A DNA stretch of 64,000 nt from Achromobacter sp. UMC46 (GCF_014170335.1 NZ_LZZS01000040.1:62001-126000), one strand, 5' to 3'. Shown: positions 35,415 through 45,959, counted from the first letter of the stretch. The notes: generated by a model from the letters alone, not told the origin. Translations and numbers: made by a program.

Positions 35415-37100
35415 CTATCTCCGCCGCCGCGCCGCCCCGGCGATCAACGCGCGCATGGCCAGCAGAGAACCTCCAACGACCAGCATGATAAGCGTGGAAT
35501 ACGCCGCCGCCTGCGAAACGAACCCGGCCTCGTCCAGCCGCAGCACGGACACCGGCGCCACGCTGACGGTCGGCGTCACCAGGAAGATCACCGCCGACAG
35601 CGTCACCATCGACCGCATGAACAGGAAAAAGAACACGCCCAGCACGGTGGGCCCGATCAGCGGCAGCACCGCATCGCGCAGCACTTGCACCGTGCCGCCG
35701 CCCAGGCAGCTGACCGCTTCCTCCAGGGCCTGCGGCACGGCGCGCATTCCCGTCATCATCGTCAGGAACCCTTGCGTGTGATAGTGGTAGAAATTGCACA
35801 GCGCGATCAGCGCCGCACTGCCGTACAGCGCGTACAGGGGCGTGCCGGGCGCATTGAACGCGAAGATGTAGGACAGCCCCAGCACCAGGCCGGGCACCCC
35901 CACGGGCAGCACGGACAGCAGGTACACGATCTTGGCCCAGCCGCGCCCGATGCGGCAAACGCCGAAGCACAGGAAAAACAGCAGCAGCACGCCGCCGCCG
36001 GCCGCTGCCAGCGACAGGTACAGCGACGTCCACAGGGGGGCGTAGCCGCCGCTGACGGTGATGTCGTAGTGCTTCAGCGTCCATTCCATGCGGTACGGCC
36101 AAAGCCGCATGAAGCTGGCGAAGACCACCGTCGCCACCGTCAGGATGATCGTGCCGCAGGCCAGCAGCACGCCGATGCCGAACACCGCGTCGCGGACGGG
36201 GGCGCGCTGCGGCGCCACCCGCAAGCCGCTGGGCGACGCCGACCCGAACTGGCGTTGTGAGGCCACGCGTTCGATCTGCACGGAGATCAGCGACGGCAGC
36301 AGCAGCAGGATGCCCACCACCGACCCCATGCCGAAATTCATCTGGCCCGACACCTGGCTGTAGATCTCCGTGGCCAGCACGCGGTAATTGCCGCCGATCA
36401 CCGCCGCGTTGCCGAAGTCGGTGATGGTGATGACGAACACCACGAAGGCGGCGCTCAGCAGGCCGAACTTGCAATTGGGCAGGGTGATGTCGAAGAACTG
36501 CCGCCCGCTGGATGCGCCCATGACTTCGGCCGCGTCGTAGTAGCGGGCGTCCGTGTTGCGCAAGGCCGCCTGCAGGATCAGCACCGCCTGGGGCAGGGCG
36601 TAGAACACGTTCGAAATCAGCAGGCCCCAGAAGCCGTAGATGTCGACCTCCCAACCCGTCCACCTGTGCACCAGCCCGTTGCGCCCCAGGATGAATATCA
36701 GCCCCAGGCCCTGCACCAGCGATGGCGCCAGCAGCGGCAGCACCAGCGCCAGCCGCACGATCGCCTTGCCGCGCATGCAGCTGCGGTCCAGGCCATAGGC
36801 GATGGCGAAGCCCAGCGTGATGCTCACGGCAGTGGTGGCCGCGCTCATCACGAGGCTGTTGACGGTGGCGGTCAGGATGCCGCGGGTGGCAAAGACCTCG
36901 GCATAGTTGCCCAGCCCGATCGAGCCGTCCTTTTCCACCAGGCTGCGCCATGCCACGGTGGCCAGCGGGTACAGGAAGAACAGCGCCAGGCCCGCCAGCG
37001 GAATCGCCACGCAGGTCCACAGCAGCAGCCGGTCCGCCGACCAGGGGGCGCGTCCGGCCGGCGCCGCGATGTCCGCGCCGACGTGCAGTGTGCTCATCAA
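35415..37100 (-). CDS. ABC transporter permease, fused double-domain, aminoethylphosphonate/iron type
   Basis: The 561-residue permease fuses two permease domains of about 270 residues with roughly 12 membrane segments in all. Each half carries an EAA loop: YYDAAEVMGASSGRQFFDIT and QALEEAVSCLGGGTVQVLRD. This layout occurs in FbpB-type iron and in putative 2-aminoethylphosphonate permeases. The adjacent receptor and ATPase resemble the aminoethylphosphonate group more than the iron group. It begins 19 bases after the ATPase gene. An internal Met at codon 2 is an alternative start. Confidence 0.85.
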   Translation of the reverse strand: MMSTLHVGADIAAPAGRAPWSADRLLLWTCVAIPLAGLALFFLYPLATVAWRSLVEKDGSIGLGNYAEVFATRGILTATVNSLVMSAATTAVSITLGFAIAYGLDRSCMRGKAIVRLALVLPLLAPSLVQGLGLIFILGRNGLVHRWTGWEVDIYGFWGLLISNVFYALPQAVLILQAALRNTDARYYDAAEVMGASSGRQFFDITLPNCKFGLLSAAFVVFVITITDFGNAAVIGGNYRVLATEIYSQVSGQMNFGMGSVVGILLLLPSLISVQIERVASQRQFGSASPSGLRVAPQRAPVRDAVFGIGVLLACGTIILTVATVVFASFMRLWPYRMEWTLKHYDITVSGGYAPLWTSLYLSLAAAGGGVLLLFFLCFGVCRIGRGWAKIVYLLSVLPVGVPGLVLGLSYIFAFNAPGTPLYALYGSAALIALCNFYHYHTQGFLTMMTGMRAVPQALEEAVSCLGGGTVQVLRDAVLPLIGPTVLGVFFFLFMRSMVTLSAVIFLVTPTVSVAPVSVLRLDEAGFVSQAAAYSTLIMLVVGGSLLAMRALIAGAARRRR

Positions 37101-37119
37101 TGGCCCCCGCTCGGCGGCG

Positions 37120-38127
37120 TCATGTGCTGACCCAGGCGCATTCGCCGGGCGCCATGTCCAGCCGCACGGACGCGCCGCGCGACAGGCCTGCCGCCCCGTG
37201 CTGCTCGACCACCAGTTCGCGCCCCATCCACGCCACGCGCAAGCGCGTCAGGTTGCCCATGAAGGTCATGTCCTGCACGCGGCCGGGCCCCTGTTCGTCA
37301 GCGGCGATGCGCAGGTTTTCCGGGCGCAGGCAGGCCTCATAACGCTCGCTGGCGCCTTCCGGGCGCGTCGCCAGCAGGTGGGGCATCGCGTCGCGCACCC
37401 AATCGGTGGGCAGCAGATTGCTCAGGCCCACGAAATTGGCCACGAACCGCGTGCGCGGCCGCAAATAAAGGTCGGACGGGGACCCTACCTGCTCGATGCG
37501 CCCGTCGTTCATGCAGACGATCTTGTCGGCCAGCGTCAGCGCTTCTTCCTGGTCATGCGTGACCATGATCGTGGGGATCTTCAATCTGCGCTGCACGTCG
37601 TGGATCTCGGCGCGCATGTCGGTGCGCACGCGGGCATCCAGCGCTGACAGCGGCTCGTCCAGCAGGATCAGCGCCGGGTCCACGGCCAGGGCGCGCGCCA
37701 GCGCCACGCGCTGTTGCTGTCCGCCCGACAGCTGGTGCGGATAGCGCGGCGCGTAGTCGGGCAGCTTGATCAACGTCAGCAGTTCGCCCACCCGCGCGGC
37801 GATCCGGTCGCGCGGTTCGCCTCGGATGCGCAGGCCGTAGCCCACGTTCTCGGCTACCGTCATGTTGGGAAACAGCGAGTACGACTGGAACACGATGCCG
37901 AATCCGCGCTTGCGCGCAGGCAGTCCGCTCAGGTCGCGGCCGCCCAGGGTGATGGTGCCCCCGTCGAAAGGCAGCAGGCCCGCCACGATGCGCAGCAAGG
38001 TCGTCTTGCCGCAACCGCTGGGGCCCAGCAGGCAGACGAATTCATGTTCGCCGACGGAAAGGTCGATGCCCTCCAGCGCCACCGACGCGTCGAAGGTTTT
38101 CCGTATGCCGCGCAGTTCCAGATACAT
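37120..38127 (-). CDS. ABC transporter ATP-binding protein, PotA/PhnT-like
   Basis: The 335-residue ATPase shows Walker A GPSGCGKTT, Q-loop GIVFQSYSLFPNMTVAENV, signature LSGGQQQRVALARAL, Walker B LILLDEPLSALDARV and the H-loop VTHDQEEAL. A TOBE-like regulatory domain lies at about 235-335. The core strongly resembles putative aminoethylphosphonate transporter ATPases (FPNMTVAENVGYGLRIRG). It lies between the receptor and permease genes. Confidence 0.88.
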   Translation of the reverse strand: MYLELRGIRKTFDASVALEGIDLSVGEHEFVCLLGPSGCGKTTLLRIVAGLLPFDGGTITLGGRDLSGLPARKRGFGIVFQSYSLFPNMTVAENVGYGLRIRGEPRDRIAARVGELLTLIKLPDYAPRYPHQLSGGQQQRVALARALAVDPALILLDEPLSALDARVRTDMRAEIHDVQRRLKIPTIMVTHDQEEALTLADKIVCMNDGRIEQVGSPSDLYLRPRTRFVANFVGLSNLLPTDWVRDAMPHLLATRPEGASERYEACLRPENLRIAADEQGPGRVQDMTFMGNLTRLRVAWMGRELVVEQHGAAGLSRGASVRLDMAPGECAWVST

Positions 38128-38175
38128 GGCGTCTCCCGGACGCTAGGGCGGCGGGCCGGGCCCGCCGCGCCAGCC

Positions 38176-39186
38176 TCAACGCTTGATGGTGTCTTGCCAG
38201 GTCTTGATCGTGGCGTCGCGCTCGGCGGCGGACTTCTGGAAGTCCACCGGATACAGCACCGCAGTCAGGTCCTTGGGCAGGCCTGCCGCTTCGGCCGCCT
38301 TGTTGGGGGCGGCGCCAGGAATGGTGACGAGTTCCTTGTACTTGCTATACAGGCCGCCCGCCTGCGCCGACAGCGTCCAGTCCAGGAAGCGCTTGGCGTC
38401 CGCGGGGTTCTTCGCCGTCTTCATCAGGCCGGACGCCTCCAGCTCGTAGCCGACCCATTGCTTGGGGATCACCATCTTCACCGGGTAGCCTTCTTCGATG
38501 GATTGCATGGCGGGGAACGCGAACGACACGCCGATCGCGTATTCGCCGGCGCGCGCCATCTTGCAGGGGCGCGATCCCGATGGCGTGTACTGCGCCACGT
38601 TCTTGTCCAGGTCCTTCAGCAGTGCCCAGCCCTTTTCCTTGCCCAGGCCTTGCAGCAACGCGACGATCTGCAGGTAGCCCGTGCCTGAAGCGGCCGGGCT
38701 GGGGATGACGATCTCGCCTTTGTAGGCGGGGTTGGCCAGGTCCTCCCACGACGCGGGCATGGGCAGGTTCTTGGATTTCAGCCGATCGGTGTTGACACAG
38801 AAGGCGGCGACGTAGCCGGTGGCGGCGAACCACTTGTTGTCGGCGCTCTTGTATTGGGCGGGCAGGGCGTCGATGCCCTTGGCCGCATAGGGTTCCAGCA
38901 GGTTCTGCAGGCGCGGGTCCAGCATGTTGCTGACGGCAAAACCCCAGATCACGTCCTGCTGCGGGTTTGCGGCTTCGGCGATCAGCCGGGCGCCCAGGTC
39001 GCCGGTAGACAGGCGCAACACGTTGACCTTCACGTCCGGCATGGCTGCGTTGGCCGCCTTCAGATAGGCCGCGATCTCGTCTTCCTCCAGCGCGGTGTAC
39101 ACGGTGATCGGCCCGGCCGTGGCCGCGTGGGCATAGCTTAGGGAAATTACTGCAACCACAACGCTAAGCTTCTTCATACATTGCAT
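38176..39186 (-). CDS. ABC transporter substrate-binding protein, aminoethylphosphonate (PhnS2/AepX-like) type
   Basis: The 336-residue receptor has a signal peptide (MQCMKKLSVVVAVISLSYA, cut near Ala-Thr-Ala). The mature part ITVYTALEEDEIAAYLKAAN, the ANPQQDVIWG segment and the late QYTPSGSRPCKMARAGEY motif match the group of putative 2-aminoethylphosphonate receptors. I chose the ATG at 39186 because GGAG lies seven bases upstream; longer (39216) and shorter (39177) starts are possible. It leads the transporter operon, divergent from the phosphatase gene. Confidence 0.85.
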   Translation of the reverse strand: MQCMKKLSVVVAVISLSYAHAATAGPITVYTALEEDEIAAYLKAANAAMPDVKVNVLRLSTGDLGARLIAEAANPQQDVIWGFAVSNMLDPRLQNLLEPYAAKGIDALPAQYKSADNKWFAATGYVAAFCVNTDRLKSKNLPMPASWEDLANPAYKGEIVIPSPAASGTGYLQIVALLQGLGKEKGWALLKDLDKNVAQYTPSGSRPCKMARAGEYAIGVSFAFPAMQSIEEGYPVKMVIPKQWVGYELEASGLMKTAKNPADAKRFLDWTLSAQAGGLYSKYKELVTIPGAAPNKAAEAAGLPKDLTAVLYPVDFQKSAAERDATIKTWQDTIKR

Positions 39187-39336
39187 GATGGGACTCCGGT
39201 GGGGAATACACGGCAACGGTGTGAGCTACTGATGCGGACGGCGACCTGCCCTGAACAGGGTTAGGTTGCAGTTTTAGGTATATTTGCAAATTTGGGGCAA
39301 CGTGTCTAGACTGGAAAAACCCCTGGGAGCACAGTG
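39187..39336. promoter_or_regulatory. Divergent promoter region with three palindromes
   Basis: The 150 bases between the transporter and enzyme operons hold CCCTG-AA-CAGGG (39249-39260), ATTTGCAAAT (39282-39291) and GTCTAGAC (39304-39311). Any of these could be the DeoR operator. I could not fix the promoters. Confidence 0.5.
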
Positions 39337-40143
39337 ATGCAAACCTCCGCCGCACTGCCGGCGCAGCAATTGGCCGAATATTCCTCGTTCGCGCAAACCC
39401 TCGCGGACCGGGTCCGGCCCTTGTCCTGCAAGGGGTTCCGGCACCCGCTGTCCGTCGATACCAAGGCGGACGAAAGCCCCGTTACGCAGGCCGACCGCGA
39501 AGTCGAGGCCGCGCTGCGCGAGGCCATCGCGCAGCACTACCCCCAACACGGCATCTTCGGTGAAGAGTTCGGCGCCCTGCATGCCGAGGCCGATCTCGTG
39601 TGGTCGCTGGACCCCATCGACGGCACGCGCGCCTTCATTTCGGGCAATCCCTTGTGGGGCACCCTGTTGGCGCTGCTGCACCGGGGCCGCCCGGTGCTCG
39701 GCCTGATCGATATCCCCATGCTGCAGGAACGCTGGATCGGCGCGGCAGGTTCGCCGGCGCGCTTGAATGGCGCCCTCTGCCACGCCAGCGCCTGTACCGA
39801 ACTGCGCGACGCGATCCTGTACGCCACCTCCCCCGACATCTTCGAGGGCGCCGAACTGGCGGCCTTTGACGCCTTGACCCGCGCCGCGCGCATGCGGCGC
39901 TACGGGGGCGACTGCTACAGCTACGGGCTGCTGGCCAGCGGCCATGTCGACCTGGTGGTCGAAGCCGGCCTGCAACCCTATGACTATCTGGCGCTGATGC
40001 CCGTGATCGAAGGCGCGGGCGGCGTCATCACCGATTGGGCCGGGCAGCCGCTCAGTCTCGAATCGCAGGGCCGCGTCGTCGCGGCCGCCACGCCGCAGCT
40101 GCATCGCCAGGCGATGCGGGTGCTGGGGGCGGCCATGACCTGA
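39337..40143 (+). CDS. Inositol-monophosphatase-superfamily phosphatase, HisN (histidinol-phosphatase) type
   Basis: The 268-residue enzyme has the metal-binding motifs of the superfamily: GEEFG (Glu76/Glu77), LDPIDGTRAF (Asp92, Asp95) and Asp216 in QPYDYLAL. The WSLDPIDGTRAFISG core followed by PLWGTLLAL, with a late RRYGGDCYSYG segment, is characteristic of HisN-type histidinol phosphatases, which act on a phosphorylated amino alcohol. It leads the enzyme operon, away from any histidine genes, so a different amino-alcohol phosphate is likely. GGGAG precedes the ATG at 39337; a GTG directly before it is an alternative. Confidence 0.85.
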   Translation: MQTSAALPAQQLAEYSSFAQTLADRVRPLSCKGFRHPLSVDTKADESPVTQADREVEAALREAIAQHYPQHGIFGEEFGALHAEADLVWSLDPIDGTRAFISGNPLWGTLLALLHRGRPVLGLIDIPMLQERWIGAAGSPARLNGALCHASACTELRDAILYATSPDIFEGAELAAFDALTRAARMRRYGGDCYSYGLLASGHVDLVVEAGLQPYDYLALMPVIEGAGGVITDWAGQPLSLESQGRVVAAATPQLHRQAMRVLGAAMT

Positions 40144-40201
40144 ACGCCGCGCCGCCCGCCCGCAGGTCAACGCAACGCTTCAGCCACAAAGGTGAACGAG
40201 C

Positions 40202-41587
40202 ATGCATGCACTAGGGGTAGCAACGGTGGAAGACGCGGAGCGGCTGGTGCAAGCCAGCCCGCTCTCGCATATCAAGGTGGGCTTGTCGGACGTCGACGGC
40301 GTCATGCTGGGCAAGTACTTGCGACGCGACAAGTTCCTGGGCGCGCTGCGCTCCGGCCTGGCGTTCTGCGACGTGGTGCTCGGCTGGGACCTGGACGACC
40401 AGCTCTACGACAACACCCAGTACACCGGCTGGCACACCGCCTACCCCGACGCCAAGCTGCGCATCGTGCCGCAGACCGGGCGCAGGCTGCCGCTTGAGCA
40501 AGGGCCGGGCGGCGAAGACATGCTGCTGTTCCTGGCCGAATTCGAAGGGGAGGCGGCGGCCATCTGCCCGCGCCGGCTGCTGCACCGCACGCTGGATCGG
40601 GCGGCAGGCATGGGCTACGAGGTCTACGCCGCGCTGGAATACGAGTTCTTCATGTTCCGCGAAACCCCCCATTCGGTCCGCGCGAAGAACTACCGCAACA
40701 TGGAAAACTGGACGCCGGGCAACTTCGGCTACTCCGTGCTGCGCAGCACCGTCGAGGGCGAGTTCTACCGCAAGCTGCTGGACATGTGCGAACGCATGGA
40801 CATGCCGATCGAAGGCCTGCACACCGAAACGGGGCCGGGCGTGCTGGAGGCGGCCATCGCGGTGGACCAGGCGGCGGCGGCGGGCGACAAGGCGTTCCTG
40901 TTCAAGACCTTCACGAAAGCGCTGGCGCAGCAGAACGGGCTGATGGCGACCTTCATGGCCAAGTGGTCGCATGACCATCCGGGCCAAAGCGGCCACATCC
41001 ATTTGTCGCTGCGCGACAGGAAGAGCGGCCATTCGGCGTTCTACGACGAATCGCAGCCGCACGGCATGAGCGCCACGCAGGTCGCGTTCATGGCGGGCGT
41101 GCAGCGCTACCTGCCGGAATTCATGGCGCTGTACGCGCAGACGATCAACAGCTATTCGCGCCTGGTGCCGGGCTACTGGGCGCCGCTGGACGCGACCTGG
41201 GGCATGGAGAACCGCACCACCGCGCTGCGCCTCATTCCCGGCAGCGACAAGTCGCAGCGCGTCGAAGTGCGCATTGGCTCGGCGGACGCCAATCCCTACC
41301 TGGCGCTGTCCGCCGCGCTGGCTTCCGGCCTATATGGCATCGAGCAAGGGCTCAAGCCCGAACCCATGGTCCAAGGCAATGCCTACACCCAGCAATTCCC
41401 GGCCCACCTGCATCTGCCGACGACCTTGTGGGAGGCGGCGCAACGGCTGCGCGGATCCGAAGCGGCCCGCCATCTGTTCGGCGACCCGTTCGTCGAGCAC
41501 TACGCCGCGACGCGCGAGTGGGAAGAACGGCAGTTCCGGCGCCACGTGACCGACTGGGAGCTGGCGCGCTACTTCGAAATCATCTGA
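40202..41587 (+). CDS. Glutamine-synthetase-like gamma-glutamyl amine ligase
   Basis: The 461-residue protein has the glutamine synthetase fold, with metal and glutamate sites Glu146/Glu148 (ALEYEFF), Glu209/Glu216 (TETGPGVLEAAI), His265/His267 (SGHIHLSL) and the NSYSRLVPGYWAP and RVEVRIGSADANPYLALSA motifs. Sequence type and setting point to the PuuA/GlnT-like group, which joins glutamate to amines, rather than housekeeping GlnA. With alcohol and aldehyde dehydrogenases next to it, an amino alcohol could be gamma-glutamylated and then oxidised. The N-terminus (SDVDGVMLGKYLRRDKF) is the usual one for this group. Confidence 0.85.
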   Translation: MHALGVATVEDAERLVQASPLSHIKVGLSDVDGVMLGKYLRRDKFLGALRSGLAFCDVVLGWDLDDQLYDNTQYTGWHTAYPDAKLRIVPQTGRRLPLEQGPGGEDMLLFLAEFEGEAAAICPRRLLHRTLDRAAGMGYEVYAALEYEFFMFRETPHSVRAKNYRNMENWTPGNFGYSVLRSTVEGEFYRKLLDMCERMDMPIEGLHTETGPGVLEAAIAVDQAAAAGDKAFLFKTFTKALAQQNGLMATFMAKWSHDHPGQSGHIHLSLRDRKSGHSAFYDESQPHGMSATQVAFMAGVQRYLPEFMALYAQTINSYSRLVPGYWAPLDATWGMENRTTALRLIPGSDKSQRVEVRIGSADANPYLALSAALASGLYGIEQGLKPEPMVQGNAYTQQFPAHLHLPTTLWEAAQRLRGSEAARHLFGDPFVEHYAATREWEERQFRRHVTDWELARYFEII

Positions 41588-41616
41588 TCCCGTCCAACCG
41601 CACGCATAGGGCCACC

Positions 41617-43005
41617 ATGACCCAGGAACTCATCACCATTAGTCCCATCGACGGGCGCGAGGTCGTGCGCCGCGCCTATGCCAATGAGGCGCAGATCGCG
41701 CAGGCGCTGGCGCAAGCCCAGTCCGCGCAAGTGGCGTGGCACACGCTTGGTGTGGCGGAGCGGGGGCGCATCGTGTCCGCCGCGGTCGACCGCTTCGTGG
41801 CCGCCAAGGACGAGATCGCGCGGGCGATCACGATCCAGATGGGGCGCCCGTTGCGCTACACGCCGGGCGAGGTCGCCGGGTTCGAAGCCCGCGCGCGCCA
41901 CATGATTTCCATCGCCGACGTGGCGCTGGCGCCGCTCCGCATGCCAGAGCAGGCCGGCTTCACGCGCTTCGTCAGCCGTGAACCCATCGGCGTCGCCCTG
42001 ACCATCGCGCCGTGGAACTATCCCTTGCTGACGGCGGTGAACAGCATCGTCCCGGCATTGATGGCCGGCAACACCGTCATCCTGAAGCATTCCGACCAGA
42101 CGCCCCTGTGCGCCGAATTGATGGAGCGCGCGTTCCGCGACGCCGGCGTGCCCAAGGGCGTGTTCCAGACCCTGCATGCCAACCACGACACCGTCCAGCG
42201 GCTGATCCGCGCGCCCGAGATCGGCTACGTGTCGTTCACGGGGTCGGTGCGCGGTGGACGCATCGTCGAGGAAAGCGCAGCGGGGCGCTTCATCGGCGTC
42301 GGCCTGGAACTGGGCGGCAACGATCCGGCCTATGTGCGCGCGGACGCCAAGTTGGACCACGCGGTCGAGACCCTGGTCGACGGCGCATTCTTCAATTCAG
42401 GACAGTCCTGCTGCGGCATCCAGCGCATCTACGTCGCGCGGGCACGGTACGACGAGTTCGTCGAACGGGCGGTCGAGCTGACAAACGGTTACGTACTGGG
42501 CAATCCGCTGCACGCCGATACGACGCTGGGGCCCGTCGTTCGCACCCGCGCCGCGGCCGAGATCCGCGAAGTCGTGGCCGAAGCGCTGTCGGCCGGCGCC
42601 CAAAACATGATCGATCCTTCGCATTTCAATAATGCGAGTGAAGGCTCGCCTTATGTCGCGCCCGCGTTGCTGACGCGAGTAAACCATCGCATGCGCATCA
42701 TGAACGATGAATGCTTCGGCCCCGTCGTCGGCATCATGCCTGTCGATACGGACGAAGCGGCCGTCGCGTTGATGAACGACAGCCCTTATGGGCTGACGGC
42801 CGCGGTGTTCACGCAGGACGAAGACGCCGCGCTTGCGCTGGGCCGGCAAGTGCGCACGGGCACCTTCTTCATGAACCGCTGCGACTATCTGGACCCGGCA
42901 CTCGCGTGGACCGGCGTCAAGAATACGGGCCGCGGCGTGTCGTTGTCCGCCATCGGCTACGAGCAACTCACCCAAGCCAAATCCTTTCATCTGCGAAGCG
43001 TCTGA
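41617..43005 (+). CDS. NAD(P)-dependent aldehyde dehydrogenase
   Basis: The 462-residue enzyme has the aldehyde dehydrogenase fold. Cofactor contacts are IAPWNYPLLTAVNSIVPAL and VSFTGSVRGGR. The general base Glu is in LELGGNDPAYV (about residue 232) and the catalytic Cys is in NSGQSCCGIQR (about residue 265, with a second Cys beside it). The ATG at 41617 is 29 bases after the ligase gene. It likely oxidises the aldehyde produced by the downstream alcohol dehydrogenase. The sequence does not reveal the exact substrate. Confidence 0.9.
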   Translation: MTQELITISPIDGREVVRRAYANEAQIAQALAQAQSAQVAWHTLGVAERGRIVSAAVDRFVAAKDEIARAITIQMGRPLRYTPGEVAGFEARARHMISIADVALAPLRMPEQAGFTRFVSREPIGVALTIAPWNYPLLTAVNSIVPALMAGNTVILKHSDQTPLCAELMERAFRDAGVPKGVFQTLHANHDTVQRLIRAPEIGYVSFTGSVRGGRIVEESAAGRFIGVGLELGGNDPAYVRADAKLDHAVETLVDGAFFNSGQSCCGIQRIYVARARYDEFVERAVELTNGYVLGNPLHADTTLGPVVRTRAAAEIREVVAEALSAGAQNMIDPSHFNNASEGSPYVAPALLTRVNHRMRIMNDECFGPVVGIMPVDTDEAAVALMNDSPYGLTAAVFTQDEDAALALGRQVRTGTFFMNRCDYLDPALAWTGVKNTGRGVSLSAIGYEQLTQAKSFHLRSV

Positions 43006-43030
43006 TCGAGGCGCCTTCAGGAACCGAACC

Positions 43031-44194
43031 ATGACTGTGCCCAGCGTTAATTGGAACTACCCCACCGCAATCAAAGCGGGCCCCGGCCGCATCAAGGAAC
43101 TGGCCGATTGGTGCGCGGAACTAGGCATGAGGCGGCCCTTGCTTGTCACGGACCCGGGCCTTGCCGCATTGCCGATGGTGGGCGACGCCGTGCGCGCCTG
43201 CCGCCAGGCGGGCCTGGAGTGCGGCCTGTTCCACGAGGTCAAGGGCAACCCCACGGGCCGCAATGTCGATGACGGCGTGGCGGCCTACCGGCAAGGCAGG
43301 CATGACGGCGTCATCGCTTTCGGGGGCGGCTCCGCGCTGGACGCCGCCAAAGCCATTGCCCTGATGGCGGGCCAGAAGCGGCCCCTGTGGGATTTCGAGG
43401 ACATCGGCGACAACTATCTGCGTGTGAACGTGGCCGGGATGGCGCCCGTGGTGGCGGTGCCCACCACCGCAGGAACCGGGTCCGAAGTGGGGCGCGCATC
43501 CGTCATCACGGACGAGGCCGCGCAGGTCAAGCGCATCATCTTCCATGCGCGCATGTTGCCCGCCGTCGTCATCCTGGACCCGGTCCTGACGGTGGGGCTG
43601 CCGCCCAAGATCACGGCGGCGACCGGCATGGACGCGCTGTCGCACAATCTTGAGGCCTACTGTTCACCGTTCTTCCATCCGATGGCGGCGGGCATTGCCA
43701 TCGAAGGCATGCGCCTGGTCAAGGAATACCTGCCCCAGGCAGTGGCCGACGGCACCGACCTTCAAGCCCGCCAGCAGATGCTGGTGGCCTCCAGCATGGG
43801 CGCCACCGCCTTCCAGCGCGGCCTGGGTGCCATGCACGCGCTGGCGCACCCGCTTGGCGCGCTATACGACGCACATCACGGCATGTTGAACGCGATCCTG
43901 ATGCCCTATGTGCTGAAAGCCAACCAGCATGCGGTGGCGCCGCGGCTGGAGGCGCTGGCTCGCTACCTGGATTTGCCCGCGACGGGCCCGGGTGCGGTGC
44001 TGGACTGGGTGCTGCGCCTGCGCGAAACCGTGGGCATTCCCCATACGCTGGCCGAGATCGGCATCGACGAGGGCGAGGCCGACCGGGTAGGGCGCATGGC
44101 AAGCGAGGATCCCTCAGGCGGAACCAACCCCATTATTTTCACCGCCGACGAGTATTCTCAACTTTTGCGTGCATCAATTCGCGGAAACCTGTAA
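43031..44194 (+). CDS. Iron-type (group III) alcohol dehydrogenase
   Basis: The 387-residue enzyme has the NAD(P)-binding GGGSALDAAKAIALM motif, TTAGTGSEVGRASVI, and the metal-site region GMDALSHNLEAYCS through MHALAHPLGALYDAHHG. It most likely oxidises the hydroxyl group of the operon's substrate to an aldehyde. It starts 25 bases after the aldehyde dehydrogenase and ends the operon. 113 bases separate it from the tRNA cluster. Confidence 0.9.
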   Translation: MTVPSVNWNYPTAIKAGPGRIKELADWCAELGMRRPLLVTDPGLAALPMVGDAVRACRQAGLECGLFHEVKGNPTGRNVDDGVAAYRQGRHDGVIAFGGGSALDAAKAIALMAGQKRPLWDFEDIGDNYLRVNVAGMAPVVAVPTTAGTGSEVGRASVITDEAAQVKRIIFHARMLPAVVILDPVLTVGLPPKITAATGMDALSHNLEAYCSPFFHPMAAGIAIEGMRLVKEYLPQAVADGTDLQARQQMLVASSMGATAFQRGLGAMHALAHPLGALYDAHHGMLNAILMPYVLKANQHAVAPRLEALARYLDLPATGPGAVLDWVLRLRETVGIPHTLAEIGIDEGEADRVGRMASEDPSGGTNPIIFTADEYSQLLRASIRGNL

Positions 44195-44263
44195 GCTTCG
44201 CCCCCTCTGCGCGGAAACGCGGGTGGCTGAACGAAAGTTTTTGAAGATTTTCATCCGAATGGT

Positions 44264-44292
44264 TTGACACCGGATTTGAAAGTGTTCATAAT
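44264..44292 (+). promoter_or_regulatory. Promoter of the tRNA-tuf operon
   Basis: TTGACA (44264-44269) and CATAAT (44287-44292) are separated by 17 bases, and the tRNA-Tyr begins 16 bases downstream. Confidence 0.85.
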
Positions 44293-44307
44293 CTCAAGTT
44301 CTCCGCT

Positions 44308-44394
44308 GGAGGGGTGCCCGAGTGGTTAAAGGGGGCAGACTGTAAATCTGTTGGCCTTGCGCCTACATTGGTTCGAATCCAATCTCCTCCACCA
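44308..44394 (+). tRNA. tRNA-Tyr (anticodon GTA)
   Basis: The 87-base class II tRNA has an encoded CCA, the anticodon loop CTGTAAATC, a long variable arm and the T-loop GGTTCGAATCC. The acceptor stem GGAGGGG pairs with CTCCTCC, with one G-T pair. Confidence 0.95.
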
Positions 44395-44538
44395 GAGACC
44401 CAACTCTGAATCCAGGCGATGTCTGCCTGGATTTTAAAATTAGGCCTAGGGAACTGGGCGACCTTCGCAAAGAAGGTTGTAAGGTTCTCCGGGCCTTGAT
44501 TTTGAGGGTTTGGGAAAGAGAAGGTGAATGGGTATGCC

Positions 44539-44612
44539 GCGGGTGTAGCTCAATGGTAGAGCAGAAGCCTTCCAAGCTTACGACGAGGGTTCGATTCCCT
44601 TCACCCGCTCCA
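44539..44612 (+). tRNA. tRNA-Gly (anticodon TCC)
   Basis: The 74-base tRNA has acceptor GCGGGTG/CACCCGC, anticodon loop CTTCCAA and an encoded CCA. Confidence 0.95.
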
Positions 44613-44624
44613 AGATTTTTAAAT

Positions 44625-44699
<75 letters not shown>

Positions 44700-44755
44700 C
44701 AAATTTCCAAGTTCTTTTCTTCAGTCTGAAGCGCAATCCAGGTCAGGAGTCAGCC

Positions 44756-45946
<1,191 letters not shown>

Positions 45947-45959
45947 GCAATACCCAAGT

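Noticed and set aside
34636-44194. Classical 2-aminoethylphosphonate degradation locus
   Set aside because: The transporter fits, but neither the transaminase (phnW) nor the phosphonatase (phnX) is present, and the enzymes point to a phosphate ester of an amino alcohol instead.
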